NCBI GenBank assembly: GCA_019188255.1
Contig: JAETXT010000001.1
Location: 1,116,001 to 1,180,000, forward strand
Reading direction: 5' to 3'
Length of the DNA stretch: 64,000 bases
From: Verticillium longisporum
Lineage: Eukaryota > Ascomycota > Sordariomycetes > Glomerellales > Plectosphaerellaceae
Shown: positions 10,064-22,386 of the stretch, one piece after another
Numbering within the stretch: position 1 is the stretch's first letter
Layout of the letters: every line of letters begins with the position of its first letter
Translations under genes and position numbers: made by a program
The notes under the pieces: model-generated
What the model was told of the DNA's origin: nothing
The model's database searches: none
What the model saw: only the letters and a program-made list of their open reading frames with translations

Positions 10064-13000
10064 TCATTTGAAAAGATCATCTCCATCTGAGTCAGGACCA
10101 TCAATCTGTTCAAAATCAGAGTCATCAATGTGAACCGTTTCCCCTTGTAACAGCTGCTGGTACTCATCGCTCATTTTCGCCTCTTTTCTGGATTCAAGCA
10201 AGGTCTTGATTTCCCCGAGCTCATCTTCAATAAAACAATCATTCTCCTCCTCCAACCTGTGCACAACTGATTTGAGCGGCGTCTGTCCGTTGCTGTTCGA
10301 TACTGTGACATCGGCACCTAGATCCAACAAGAACTTGACACACTCCACATATCCTCTGGTCGGATAGTGATGAAGGAGCGTCGACCCCTGATTATTGAGA
10401 GCGTTGATGTCGGCGTCCCAATGTATCGAGCCCAAAGCCATGCCACGCCGTCGTGGGTAATCCAAAAGCGCCGTTTCGAGCACGATCTTCAACATGTCGT
10501 GCTTCGCAGCAGGACTTTTCGCCTTTGAAAGTAGATAGTCCAAGTAGCCGAATTTGCTGCGCTGAATAGCGTACCATATCGGCAGTGCGATTACGCTGTC
10601 CGTAGGGGGGTGAGGATTTGCACCACTCTTCAACAGTAAACGTCGCATGCGAGATGTTCCAGCCAAACAGAGCGCTGTGCGGCCGTGCCCGTCGCAGCTT
10701 TCGATGTTGACATGCGGCTGAGTGACTAGAAGACGCACGACTCCTACCAGCTGCGATCGCGTTGCCAGCAAAAGAGCAAAGTCATATGTAGGTAGGTTAG
10801 ATGGTAGCTCATCTTGGAATGCGGAATTTGGCCAGCCTTTGCCTCTGCATTTCAGAAGTTTGACGATGAGATCCAAGTCGTCCTCGCCAGAGTTTCCTTC
10901 CAGGTGCTGTGTCGTGTTGGTGATTGCATAGCGATGAAAAGCCATGTGAGGGTGTCTTTCTATCCAGTCATCGACCTCTTGAATTGTATCTCCCACTCTG
11001 TAGCCAGGCATTCTATGGACAGTTTGGTGAACTAAATCTTTCGAGACATGACATCCGTTGACCTCAAAGCTAGGGAGTTGTGGATCGTTGTTGTATAGCC
11101 AGTTATACCGAAGACAAATGCGTGCCATGAAGCTATTGGAAAACTTGGGACTGAACGAATGCTGCCACTGCGTGGGAAGGTCGGCCGTCGGCATTTCGGT
11201 GTCCGAAGACTGGAAGAACTCCCGTACCGTCTGGTGTAAGAAATACACGCGGTCGTTGTGTGTGATGATGAAAAGTCCGGTTATCTGCCTCAAGCTTCTC
11301 TTGAACGTTTGTTCGTCCTCCATGTCCAAATTGTTGAGGTTATTGACGCCTTCGTCCAGGTTCATTGCAACATTCATTTCCGCTATCGTCAAAGGAACTG
11401 CTGCTCCCAAGACAATGGTGAAAGCCTTTCGTATGAGTGGCTGTAAGGTTTCATCAGTCCGACTTAGGATCTTTGAGTAGGCGTCATTGATGCTGCGCGG
11501 TAGATTCTCAATCGCATCTTCCAAGCCCTTGATAGTCTTTTTGAAGTGACTAGTCTCAACAAATCTGAACGTCAATGCTGCCCAAAGATATGTTGGGTTC
11601 TCGACACTCAGAAGCCTCTCCTCAAGTCGCGAGAGCAGTCTTTGGGGAATGATTCTCTGAAGTTTGGGATCGCGGACCCTGTGCTGGATCACAATCTTGA
11701 CTTCTTGCCGAATGGTGGTCGACTTCTCCTCGCCATACATGCGGATACAAGATGCCACAATCATGTTTGTGATGCTTTGGTATGGGCGAGTGGTGAAGAG
11801 CCATCGCGTCGTGGCATGAGAATGTTTCTCAACGGCGAGTAGGTGGTTGACGCTCCTGGCCAGGACTTGAAAGTCTGCCTGTCGGCATTCGTCCAGTCCG
11901 TCCAGAACAATAATGACTGGACCTGTATCCGAGTCTCTGAGGCTAGCCTCCAAGATCCTCCAGAGTATAGTCGTGTTGTTTGAAGGCTATTGCCATTCTT
12001 CGCATGCTCGTGCGCCAAGTGCCTCTTTATCAAACTGGGCTTCCGACTCAGAAGCTGATGCAGCAGAGCACACAGTGCCAGGCAGAGCCTGTCCTGATCG
12101 TCCTCCTTGAAGAAGAAGTAGCATATTGTTGCGTCATTGGCGTCTTCGAGAAGTCGTTCGTCGATGAGGTGTTTAGCTAGAACAGACTTGCCGCAGCCGG
12201 GGTCTGCTGAAACCATCAGTAGCCCATGAGCCTTCCGCAGCCAGTCCTGATATTTCTCCTCCTCAAGAAGCCACTTGCATGTTCCTGGAACTCTGTCCTC
12301 GGTGCGTTCTTTTGCGCTTTCGTATGACAGATCTTGAGAAGCGTTCTGGGGCCGCAAGACCTGGAGGTGCTCCTGTTCTTCCAGGGACAGTGCTCGTGAC
12401 TCAAGGCGCTGTAAAGTTGCGGCCATTTCACGCGTGGATTTTGTATGATTTTGGAACTCCGTAGAAATTTCCAGCATTATAGAGTTCGTGACTTCGAGGT
12501 TCGCGACAGTCTCTTCTTTCAATTGACGTAGATAATCCTCGCTGGCTGTGCGCTGGAGCGGCCGCCATCGCTCTGCGAACAGCTTTTCGGCGTCCTTCAC
12601 GCTCTGCAGCATGGTCTCCCAGCCGTCATAGTCGACAGCATCTCTGAGCTTGTTCTTCAGCTTGCGCCGATTGAATCGTAAGGCTGACCGGAGCTGAAAG
12701 GAGAGTATGGCTTTGTAGAGCGCTATGATGCTCTCTTCGGCAGCTTCGATGAGTTCTTGTGAGCATGAGCCGTGGCTTTTCTGAAGCTCTGGCTCAAGAG
12801 CAAGATAGTACTTCAGAGTTCCAGTGACGTAGATGAAACCGCTGTCGTTCATGTCTTTGGCCTTCTGGACATTTTCCAGCAGGGGGAGGACCAGTATGGT
12901 GGCAGCCCAAACAATGGAGACTTCGAAAGACGCCGTCTTGCCCAGCGCTGTGGACACCAGGTCTTTACCCCAGGCTATCATGCGAATACCCTTGTCGAAC

Positions 13001-13263
13001 ATTTCACCGACCTTGTGATCCTTGTTCCTAAGTTTGAACCTAATCTCTGCATCTTCCATCCGTTGCTTGCCGTCTTGGCACAGCTTCTGGACATCGTGGT
13101 ATGTCGGATCTTGGTCTTGAGCCAGATCTCCTGGCAATTCTTGTGGCTGATCTTGTCGCCGAGCTTCTTGAGCTACGAGTGTCTGAAATTTCAACACGAG
13201 GTCCCTTTCTTCCTCCCGAAGCTTGTCCGGGATGCAGCTCACAGGGATGAGTCTTAAGTTCAT
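10064..13263 (-). CDS. NLR-like STAND protein (NACHT_N, NACHT, ankyrin repeats), one frame break
   Basis: Fungal NOD-like receptor of the type linked to non-self recognition and programmed cell death. The start chosen is the ATG at 13263 (MNLRLIPVSC). Residues about 50-270 resemble the NACHT-NTPase N-terminal domain (IAWGKDLV, FEVSIVWAA). Walker A is SADPGCGKS and Walker B VIIVLDGLDEC. Ankyrin-like repeats follow (DGHGRTALCLAG, NNQGSTLLHH, SNGQTPLKSV), then an acidic tail. One base is missing near 11965-11990, between NGNSLQTT and the LWRILEAS frame. With it the protein is 1066 aa. The RIP island begins about 40 bp upstream of the start codon, so the native promoter appears displaced or heterochromatic. 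Confidence 0.85.
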
Positions 13264-13292
13264 CCCCCCCAATTCGGAGAAACCTCGGGGGG
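13235..13292 (-). repeat. Left copy of inverted 58 bp border motif
   Basis: Read on the minus strand it matches 31016-31073 (plus strand) at 51 of 58 positions; the inner 22 bases are identical. It contains a C6 / 16-base / G6 hairpin-like block directly before the NLR ATG and extends into the first codons. It marks the left border of the AT-rich island. Confidence 0.75.
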
Positions 13293-13299
13293 AATAGCA

Positions 13300-14532
13300 T
13301 ACATAATTCAAGGTGCACGGGCCCTATGCATTAAGCATAGTATAACCTAGAAAAGGTAGTTTACGCGAGTATAAGGGCAATATATCCTAAGTATAAGTTA
13401 AGTATATACGAGAATAAAAAAAAAAGGAACTTCTTAATATAATAAAATTCTTTATATATACTTAGTATAAGCGTAATGACGACCTCGCTTAATATAGATT
13501 CTTAATCTAGCCTCTATAAAGAAGAAATAGAAGACCTCTATAATACGCTACGCTAGAATAATTAGGAGCTTAAGGAAAACTAGGATAAAATTAAAGATAA
13601 TCGAAATAGTAAGACTTAGCTATATATAGAGGATATATTAAATATACGCTAATTAATAACTAGAAATAGAAAAGTTACTAAAAGCCTAAGCTTATCCCTA
13701 GAATCGTCGTCTCTTAAATATATTAAAAGTAGTTTATAAATATAGTAAATTCCTACTTAGAAAATAGGTTTCTAGGGTAAGTAGTATTATATATATACTT
13801 AGTATATACTAAATATATATAAAGGATATATAAATACTCGAAAACGAAAATACTTCTATTATTATTTATAAAAACTTATTTAGCTTAGAGGCGAGCTTTA
13901 TAATAATAGGCTTAAGAATAGTAAAGATATATAGGATATTTATTATATTTTTATTAATCTTCTTAGGATTTAATTCGATTTATTAATATAAAGCTCTAGA
14001 ATATAGGACCTTTAATTACTATTTAAGAAATCTAAGATTACCTAAGTATTCTATTTTATCTTTATATATTAATAAGAGGAATCCTCTATTTTATTTCATT
14101 TAAATCTTAAATAGAATATATAACTTAGGAGTAAGCGAATATAATAATACGTAATATAAGATAGATAATAGGGATATACTATATATATACTAGGTATATA
14201 TTAACTATATTCTAGGTTAGCTTTTACTTAAGATTTAACTATAAAAGGCTTTAAATAATTAATCTCTAGCTAATTAATATAAATCCCGAATATAGACGTA
14301 TTTAGTATACCTCTTTATATTATATTAATATTAAGTATTATAAGTATATATACCTTATATATATTTAATATATATTAGACTATAATAGGGTTTTACTTAA
14401 GTCTCGACTCTAATATCTCTAAAGCGAAGATAGAATGCTTTAGAGGTAGCCTAAGTTAATAAGAGCTAAATAAACTATTAAGATAGAGGCTTAATTTACT
14501 ATAATCTAGAGGTCCTAGAATATTAAGAAGCC
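13300..14532 (+). repeat. Outer retroelement remnant with gag-like frame
   Basis: RIP-degraded DNA. From an ATG at 13476 the plus strand reads as a charged, Glu/Lys/Asn-rich frame interrupted only by TAA/TAG at positions where Gln would fit. That suggests a mutated coiled-coil gag-like start of a retroelement unrelated in order to E1/E2. Short words such as CTTAGTATAAG recur here and near 30858, so this layer and the segment 30800-31010 may be two ends of one element interrupted by the others. Family not recognised. Confidence 0.4.
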
Positions 14533-14759
14533 TATTACGACCTAGCAGCTTCCGAAGGGGGAATACTATTAGAGGGTTAGGGTTACTATTTATAGAAGCT
14601 TAGGTTATAACTCTAAGACGATATAGTATCGTAAGGCGTTACGTACTCGTTATAATAGATATAAAATAAGACTTAGATTAATCACTATTATAAGAAAGAA
14701 TATATCTATAAGTACTAAATACCTGTCCTTATATATTTATTATTCTATCCTTATCGTAT
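14533..14759 (-). repeat. E2 LTR, left part, split by E1
   Basis: It repeats the first about 227 bases of the adjacent E1 LTR (begins TATTACGACC, contains CTTCCGAAGGGGGAATAC) and stops at the E1 target site. The rest of this LTR resumes at 22176. Confidence 0.75.
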
Positions 14760-15236
14760 TATTACGACCTAGTAGCTTCCGAAGGGGGAATACTATTAGA
14801 GGGTTAGGGTTATTATTTATAGAAGCTTAGGTTATGACTCTAAGACGATATAGTGTCGTAAGGCGTTACGCACTTATTATAATAAATATAAGGTAAGACT
14901 TAGATTAATCACTATCGTGAGAAAGAATATATCTATAAGTCTAGAATATCTATCCTTATATACCCGTTATCCTATCCTTATTATATTTAGGTAGTAAGCC
15001 TATATTAGATAGCTTACTATTTAGTTATTAGTGATCTATAATATTAGGATTATAGTATATTATCCCGTAAGCTATTCCCTAGCTTACTATAGCGTCCTTA
15101 GTAAGCCCGACGACTCACCCTTTATATTTAAGTAAGCTATTACGTAATTTACTAGGTAGGCCCGATTCTTATCTTATCGCGCTCCCTAATCGCGGGGTCG
15201 TCGATTCGCGGCCGCCCTGCTTCCTTAGTTATTATA
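14760..15236 (-). repeat. E1 left (3') LTR
   Basis: RIP-mutated 477 bp LTR. It aligns over its full length with the unmutated solo LTR at 18278-18753 in reverse orientation; the CGCGGCCGCCCTGC block near 15208-15221 is intact. Confidence 0.85.
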
Positions 15237-15426
15237 TAATGCTCCTCCTCTAGGCCGATATCCTAGCGGCTATAAATAGTAAGTCCTAGCCGCCTACGGT
15301 AGTTCTTCTCTTATTATCCTTATTAACTATAATAAAATATTAAATCGTATTATAAAACGTTCGTCTACTAAAACCGATTAAAGAAAGGCGCTCGCTACTT
15401 TAATTAATTCCGAGGGCGAAATTAGG

Positions 15427-15987
15427 ATGCCTTATACGGGGTACTTTAAGCGATATCTCGTTTATAAGACCGCCCCTAATTCTTCTCGCTATAGGGAGTA
15501 TATCCGTCGCGGTCGTTCTTATAATAGTATAAGCGTAGTTTCTACGCGTAAATTAGTCCTTAGTAGGGTTATAGGTCTATTTTCTAATAATCGTCTAGTA
15601 GAAAAGGCTCTTATAGAGTAGAAGAAGCGAGAAGCTAAGATTAAGGATACTAAAATAGAATTAGAGGTACTCTAAACGAAGTTAGCGACGGCCTTAGGTT
15701 ATTTATCCCGTCTTCGTAAGATACGGAAGGCGGCGAAGGCTCGTAGGGAAGAGTTATTTATTCGTAGGATTCGTTAATTAGATAAAGAGGACGGCGTCCT
15801 TCCTCTAAGCGGGGATAACCTAAGCCTCGAGGCTTAGGAGGCTAACGTAGTATAGGACCTTTAGGAGTAGGGTGCTAATAGTATCGTAGACTAGTCCTCG
15901 TTAAGCTTCGGGGAGGAATTTTCCGACCTTAATCCTATATTAGGCGATAATATTCTTAGAGTAATTATAAATAATTTAGGTTCTTAA
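15427..15987 (+). pseudogene. Antisense ORF between integrase and 3' LTR of E1
   Basis: On the strand opposite to gag-pol, an ATG at 15427 opens 64 uninterrupted codons. The same frame then continues to 15987 with stops only at TAG/TAA positions compatible with mutated Gln codons. The product would be basic and helical (LVEKALIE, RLRKIRKAAKARREELF) with an acidic C-terminal part. A related frame sits at the same place in E2 (ending near 23117 with a similar IIINNL tail). Function unknown. Confidence 0.5.
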
Positions 15988-15989
15988 TT

Positions 15990-18900
15990 AATTCTTATAT
16001 ATTTTCTTTATACCTATAGTTCTTCTATTTAATTAAGTATTCTTCTTATTTATTTATCTTTCTATAATCGAGGATTCTTTCGATTTTATACTTATTAATA
16101 TTTTCGATTTCTATATTTATTTCGAGTAGTATATTATATAGTACTAGCTCTAATAGTATAATATAAAAAACGGGGTAAATCTTTATATTCTCTAGTAATA
16201 AGAGGTAGTAATTAGTATCCGAGAGTTTCTTAAGGATTTTAAATAATCTTAGTTTCTTAAAATCTAATTTATCGTTTAATCGTTTAGTTTTAATATTTTA
16301 GTAGATAAGGTAAACGCTATCTCCCTCCTATAAAGATAGTCCCTTTATCCTTATCTTATTAGCGTATATAGTTATTCTAGTATATACGAGCTCGAGGTCG
16401 AGCTTAATATAATCCTAGATCTTACGGATATTAACCGTAATATTAATCGCTTTTAGTATATCTAGTGCTTCGTAGCGTTCCGTATAGGCTATTAGGTTAT
16501 ACCCGTAATTAGTATAGAAGGGTAATTCCTTTATTAACTCGCTTAATAAGCTATTATATATAAACTATGCGATAGGTAATAATATAACCTAGTTATCTTA
16601 TTAATAGTTAATATAATACCGAAGGTATTACTCTAGAGTCTAGTTCGTTCTCTCTATTTATCCGTCTATTTATAGGTAAAAAGCCGTAGATAGCTTATAT
16701 TTAGCTCCGAGTTAAGCGATAAGCGATTTCTAGAAGTTATTAGTAAAGAGCTTATCTTTATCTAATATTAATTCTTTTAGGAGTCCGTATTATCCTATAA
16801 TATTCCTAAGGAATATATAGGCGAGGTCTTCTACTATTCTTATAGCTTTATATAGGAGAAAGTAGGAGTATTTAGTAAGTCGGTCGACGATTACTAGGAT
16901 ATTATCGTAAGAGGTCCTAGTTAAGGGTTCCTTCGATAATAGTAGGCTAATAATAAAGTCTAATAAGATTAACTCCTAGGCTACTATTAATACTAATAAA
17001 GCTTTAAGTTTTCCGTAAAGCCTATACCTCTCTATTTTACTTTTCTTATAGAGGTTATAATTATGGATTACTATTATAACGTCCTATCTAGTTCCTTTAA
17101 AGTTATAATATTTTCTAAATTAAGCGAATATTTTCGCTACTCCTTAGTATCCGTAGGCCTTAGCTTCGTGGATTTATCGAATTAGTTCTAATGCTTTCGT
17201 AGGTAATCTAATAGGTATTATACGAGTAGTAATTATTAGCGTTTAATAATAAAGGATAAGATTCCTTTCTTTATCTTTTATTAAGATAGCGTTAATATTA
17301 AGGGGCGTATTTTATTTATAATCTAAGTATCTATTTAGAATATCTACCCTATTATTCTTAGATCCTTTACGATAGATAATAATAAAATTAAATTCTAAAA
17401 GGAATTCTATTTATCTTATTTAGCGTTTATTAAGGTCTTTATTCGTTATAAAGTATATAAGATTTTTATAGTCGGTATAGACCTTAACTTCGTATCGTGC
17501 TCCGGAGAGATATATTCTTTATTCTTTAAAGGCTTCGATAATTACTATAAGTTCTTTATCGTATATCTAATAATTAAGCTCTAGTCCGTATAGCTTCTTC
17601 GAGAAGAACGCTATTAGGTATAGGCGTCCTTAGTCGTCCCTTTATCCTAATTATCCTCTAATAGCGAAGTCGGAGGTATCTATCTCGATTTCTATAGGTT
17701 TTTCGGGGTCTATTATCCGGAGGACTAGTTCGCTAAGGACGGTATCGATAATTTAGCGAAATGCCTTTTCTTAGGGTTCGTTCTATATAAACTCTATTTC
17801 CTTAACTATAAGGCTCGTTAAAGGATTAGTAGTCTTATTATATCCTTTTAGGAATCGTCGGTAGAAATTAACGAAACCGAGGAATACTCTAACGTCCTTA
17901 ACGTTCTTTAATATAGGCTATTCCCTAATAGCTACTATTTTAGATTTTTCTATCCTAATTTCTCCTAGGGTAATCGTATACCCTAGGAAATCTACTTCCT
18001 ATATATAGAATTTAGCTTTTTCTAATTCTATTAATAGCTCGTATTAGTATAATCGTATAAGGACCTAGTAGACGTATCCCTTATATTCTTCTATTATCTT
18101 CGAGAAGATTAGAATATTATCGAGATATATTATTACGAAGACGTCTAGGAATTCTCGTAATATATCGTTAATTATATTTTAGAAGGTTACGGGAGCGTTA
18201 GTTAATCCGAATAGTATAATTAAATACTTATAGTATCCTTGTCGTATTCGGAATACCGTTTTCTATTCCTCTCTATCTGTAACAACCAAGGAAGCAGGGC
18301 GGCCGCGAATCGACGACCCCGCGATCAGGGAACGCGATAAGATAAGAATCGGGCCCACCTGGCAAATCACGTGATGGCTCACTCAGACATAAAGGGTGAG
18401 TCGTCGGGCTCACCAAGGACGCCGCAGTGAGCCAGGGAATGGCTCACGGGATAACACACCGTGATCCTAACATCATGGATCACCAACAACTAACCAGTGA
18501 GCCATCCAACATGAGCTCACCACCTAACACAACAAGGACAGGATGGCAGGTATATAAGGACGGACATTCTGGACTTGTAGATACATTCTTTCTCACGACA
18601 GTGATCAATCTAAGTCTTACCTTGTATTCATTGTAACGAGTGCGCAACGCCTTACGACACCACATCGTCTCAGAGTCACAACCTAAGCTTCTGCAAACAG
18701 CAACCCCAACCCTCTGACAGTGTTCCCCCTTCGGAAGCTGCCAGGTCGTAACACTATCCTTAATACGGATAAAGTTATATACTCCTTTAAGATCGAGCGC
18801 TATAAATTAATTAGCTCCTATTAATACGTCCCTAAGTTCTAATATTAGAGGTAATAGGTAATAGTTCTTAATAATAATATCGTTTAACTATCTATAGTCG

Positions 18901-21690
18901 ATATATAGTCTTTCTTTATTATTCTTCTTTAATATAAAGAGAATCGGGTATCCTATTAAGGATATCGATAATCGGATATATCCTTTTCTAAGGTTCTCCT
19001 TAAGATATTTATCGAGAATATCTATTTATCGAGGGTTTAATCCGTAGATCTTATTAAATCGGGGGCTCTCTTTTTCCTTAATTAGGATTTCGTAGTCGTA
19101 GTATATATACTTAGGTAGTACCGTATCGATTTCTTCCTTAAAGATCTTTTCGTATTTCTAGTATTCCTTAGGTACGTTCTATAGTCTTTCTTATTATTCT
19201 ATTATAAGCTCTTCCGGGGTTATCTCCTCTATGTTATCCCTATTCGTGAGGGCTAGTTAGAGGTCGCTTAAGAGACTATTTATAGGTCTTTCCTTAGGGG
19301 CTAATATACTCTATTAGACGTAGCTAGCTATCTAGTTAATTTAAGGGTTCTATTCTCTAAGCTATAGAATATTTAGGATAATTTATTTTCCTTTTATATT
19401 AATAATATCGAAGGTTATATAGCTAGGTCGGCGAGAAATAAATACTTAGAGGGGCGTAATCTCTATATTTACGATTCCTCCTCTATACGAGACCGTTTAT
19501 CCCTCTACTATACTAAGCTAATAGGGTTCCTCTTTATATTTCTAGCTAATATAGTTCTTATTAATATATTTAGGGCTTATATAGTTACCCTAGGCGCTAC
19601 TATCTAATAGCGCGCTCGCCTATCGTCCTCCTACGTTTACTCTCACGTAGAGGTGATTCGTGTTATAGGTTCGTTTAGCTAAGTAGATTGCTCTTACTTC
19701 CTTCGTCGGTCGTTATCCCTATCCGATTAACGCTTACCTTTTCCTAAAAGCGGTAGTATAGTAGGTAGCTACGTTATATTTAGATTATTTAGGTCGAGGT
19801 TATCGTCTTCCTTATAATAGACCCTAAAGAGTAGCTTCTTAACGTATTTTATATAGTAAAGCCTCTAATCTCTAGCCTTAGCTATATAGTGCTTTATATA
19901 TACGTTATTATCATAGTCCTCTTATCTAGTATAATCTTAATAGTATTTATCGTAATAAGCGGGGTCTAGTCGGAATATAAGCCGACCTTAATTATATTCG
20001 TCTATATATAGGATCTATTTACGACTTTCCTATTCGAACTCTACTATTATTCGTAGCTCGGTCTAATAGTTACGCGGGAGAAACTAGTACGCGGCTTTCT
20101 CTTTAAAATAATATTCGTAATCGTCGTAGATATATTCGGGCTAAAATAATTAATAATATTATTTATAGGCGTAATAGAGTACTAGATAGTCTCCTATTAT
20201 AAGTTGTATATTTTCTTTCGTGCTTTCTTATTTTCGGGCGCTAGCCTTCTAGGACTTAATACTATAGTAGACGAGTTCGTCCTATAGTATAAGAGGATCG
20301 TAATCGTTATTAGGGTTATTAATAGCGTATTCTTATGTAGGAATATAAAGTTAGAGTTATCCTATAAGGGGCCCTACCTCTTAATTTACTTATGTATATT
20401 CGTCCTATTCCTAGTCGTTTATAAGTCCGATATATAGTACGGATTAGGGTTCTAGATAGGCTTATTTATAGGCCCTTTCTTTATCCGTATTAATCTCCTA
20501 GGTCTCCGGCGTTACTTACTAGGCCTATTTTTAGATTCGTTTTTCTTTTCTAGTAGTAACTATTATAATAAGGGTCCTTTATCCTATAGGAGCCCTAGGG
20601 AACTAGCCGTTTTACTCTTTATTATCCTTATAAGCGGGGTAGCTATCTTAGTAATAAAAGGTCTAGTTAATATTAGCGTAGTCCTAGTATTAAGTATAGT
20701 TAAGCTAGCGTTTATTTACGGGCTTCTATAGTTTCTTTAGCTATCGATATTCGCGAGCTATATAGCCGTTCTTACTATAGTTATAGTACTTAATGTCTTT
20801 AACGGGTATAGCCTTTCCGTAGCGAGTATTATCGAGTTCCATAGGTCCTAAATAGGTGGTTTATCCCTATACCGTACTAATGCGTAGCTTATTATATTAG
20901 TATTTACGTCCTTAGTTAGAGCGGTAGTATAGAATACGCGAACTCTAAGGGCCTATAGTAGGTTTCCGCCCCTTTTCTATTTATCGTTTATATTAATAGT
21001 CGTCGATCTTAATAGCTATAGCGATATACTCCGCGAAGGTATCCGGCCTATCCTCTCTAATAAGGTCGTCCTTAACGATATCCTTAAATCCTTCGTAGAA
21101 GCGGGCTATAAGGGCAGACTTAGTTTAGTCGAGCTTAATAGCTAGGAGTCGAAACTCTGTTATGTACTTAATAGTGGGCCCGGTTTATTTAAGAAGGAGG
21201 ATTTTTCGTTTATTCTAACGTTCTTCGTCTACGTCTCCGAAGGCGCCCTTAATAGCTTCCTCGAAAGCGTTTATATTAGCGTAGATATCCTAAGTAGCTT
21301 ACTTTATATCTTCTTTCTTAGCGTAAGTAGAGTAGTCCTTAGCGAAGGGTTCGAATTAATATAGAGTATCTCCTTTAAGGTAGGAGGATACGTTAACGAC
21401 TTTCTCTCCTTAATACTTGAGATTGCCTTTATTAGCTTTATAGTACTAGCGTACCTAAGTAATAAAAGATTAAAGTGCTTTAAGGTTACCGTCGAATAAT
21501 TAAGGGGGAAGAGCCTTTATACTCGTTCCGCCTTAAAGTTACTATATCGAGGCTCGTAGCTACTCGTTCTCTAAGCGGAGCTCTTAGATTATAGCGGCTA
21601 GGTTGTTAACGCTATTTCCGACGCTATTAATAGATATTATTCCTATAGTGAGTATTGCTTAGTATTATAAAGTAAACCTACTAAATAAGA
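15990..21690 (-). pseudogene. E1 gag-pol, RIP-inactivated
   Basis: Minus-strand translation shows fossils of Ty3/Gypsy domains. The reverse transcriptase box reads FVIIYLDNILIFS (about 18105-18145), with the second catalytic Asp changed to Asn. A gag knuckle reads YYNYSKNGYIARE, with Cys changed to Tyr (about 20740-20810). An integrase block ending in ERTN-x-TLE lies near 16615-16680. The changes are those expected from RIP. No usable reading frame remains. Confidence 0.8.
18278..18753 (+). mobile_element. Unmutated solo LTR of the E1 family
   Basis: A 476 bp GC-balanced LTR, starting TGTAACAACC and ending GGTCGTAACA, is flanked by the target duplication CTATC (18273-18277 and 18754-18758). 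The homologous place in E2 near 25412 has the uninterrupted sequence CTCTATCCTTAATA, an empty site. A TATATAAGG box near 18551 and the downstream tract are typical of an LTR promoter. It has the opposite orientation to E1 and no RIP changes, so it is much younger than its surroundings. Confidence 0.92.
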
Positions 21691-21700
21691 GTAATTAAAA

Positions 21701-22175
21701 TATTACGACCTAATAGCTTCTAAAAGGGGAATACTTAGAGGGTTAGGGTTATTATTTATAGAAGCTTAAGTTATAACTCTAAGACGATATAGTATCGTAA
21801 GGCGTTGCGTACTCGTTATAATAAATATAAAGTAAGATTTAGATTAATTATTATTATAAGAAAGAATATATCTATAAGTCTAGAATATCTATCCTTATAT
21901 ACCCGTTATCCTATCCTTATTATATTTAAGTAGTAAGCTTATATTAGATAGCTTACTATTTAGTTATTAGTGATCTATAATATTAGGATCACGGTGTATT
22001 ATCCCGTAAGCTATTCCCTAGCTTATTGCGGCGTCCTTAGTGAGCCCGATGACTTACCCTTTATATCTAAGTGAGCTATTACGTGATTTGCCAGGTAGGC
22101 CCGATTCTTATCTTATCGCGCTCCCTGATCGCGGGGTCGTCGATTCGCGGCCGCCCTGCTTCCTTGGTTATTATA
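21701..22175 (-). repeat. E1 right (5') LTR
   Basis: Partner of 14760-15236, also RIP-mutated but less so toward its inner-right end (GGTCGTCGATTCGCGGCCGC intact). It is followed directly by the target duplication CGTAT. Confidence 0.85.
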
Positions 22176-22386
22176 CGTATTAAGTTAATAAGTCTATATT
22201 AAATAGCTTACCTTTCTTATTATAATCTTATTACTTAGGTTATAATATAATTAATAACTAGATTACTTTAAGAATCGTAATCTAGTTACGGTTACGTAAA
22301 TGATCCTATAGGTCTATATAGTATATCCGATCGCCTATAGGGTATCCTACCTAGTATCCTAGTAACGACTAGGCTAGGGCGTTATA
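22176..22386 (-). repeat. E2 LTR, right part
   Basis: Continuation of the LTR that starts at 14533. The first about 40 bases align with the E1 LTR at the corresponding offset; the remainder diverges, indicating a related LTR subfamily. It ends GTTATA just before a block (TCTCCTCCTCTAGG) shared with the E1 internal start. Confidence 0.55.

Larger units (their letters stand above)
14760..22175 (-). mobile_element. E1: complete RIP-mutated Ty3/Gypsy LTR retrotransposon
   Basis: LTRs at 14760-15236 and 21701-22175 lie in the same orientation and bound the element. The 5 bp target duplication CGTAT is at 14755-14759 and 22176-22180. Coding order on the minus strand, right to left, is gag with a zinc knuckle (about 20740-20810), reverse transcriptase (about 18100), RNase H and integrase (about 16620-16690). 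All frames are destroyed by G-to-A/C-to-T changes. A solo LTR is inserted at 18278-18753. Without it the element is about 6.9 kb. Confidence 0.88.
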
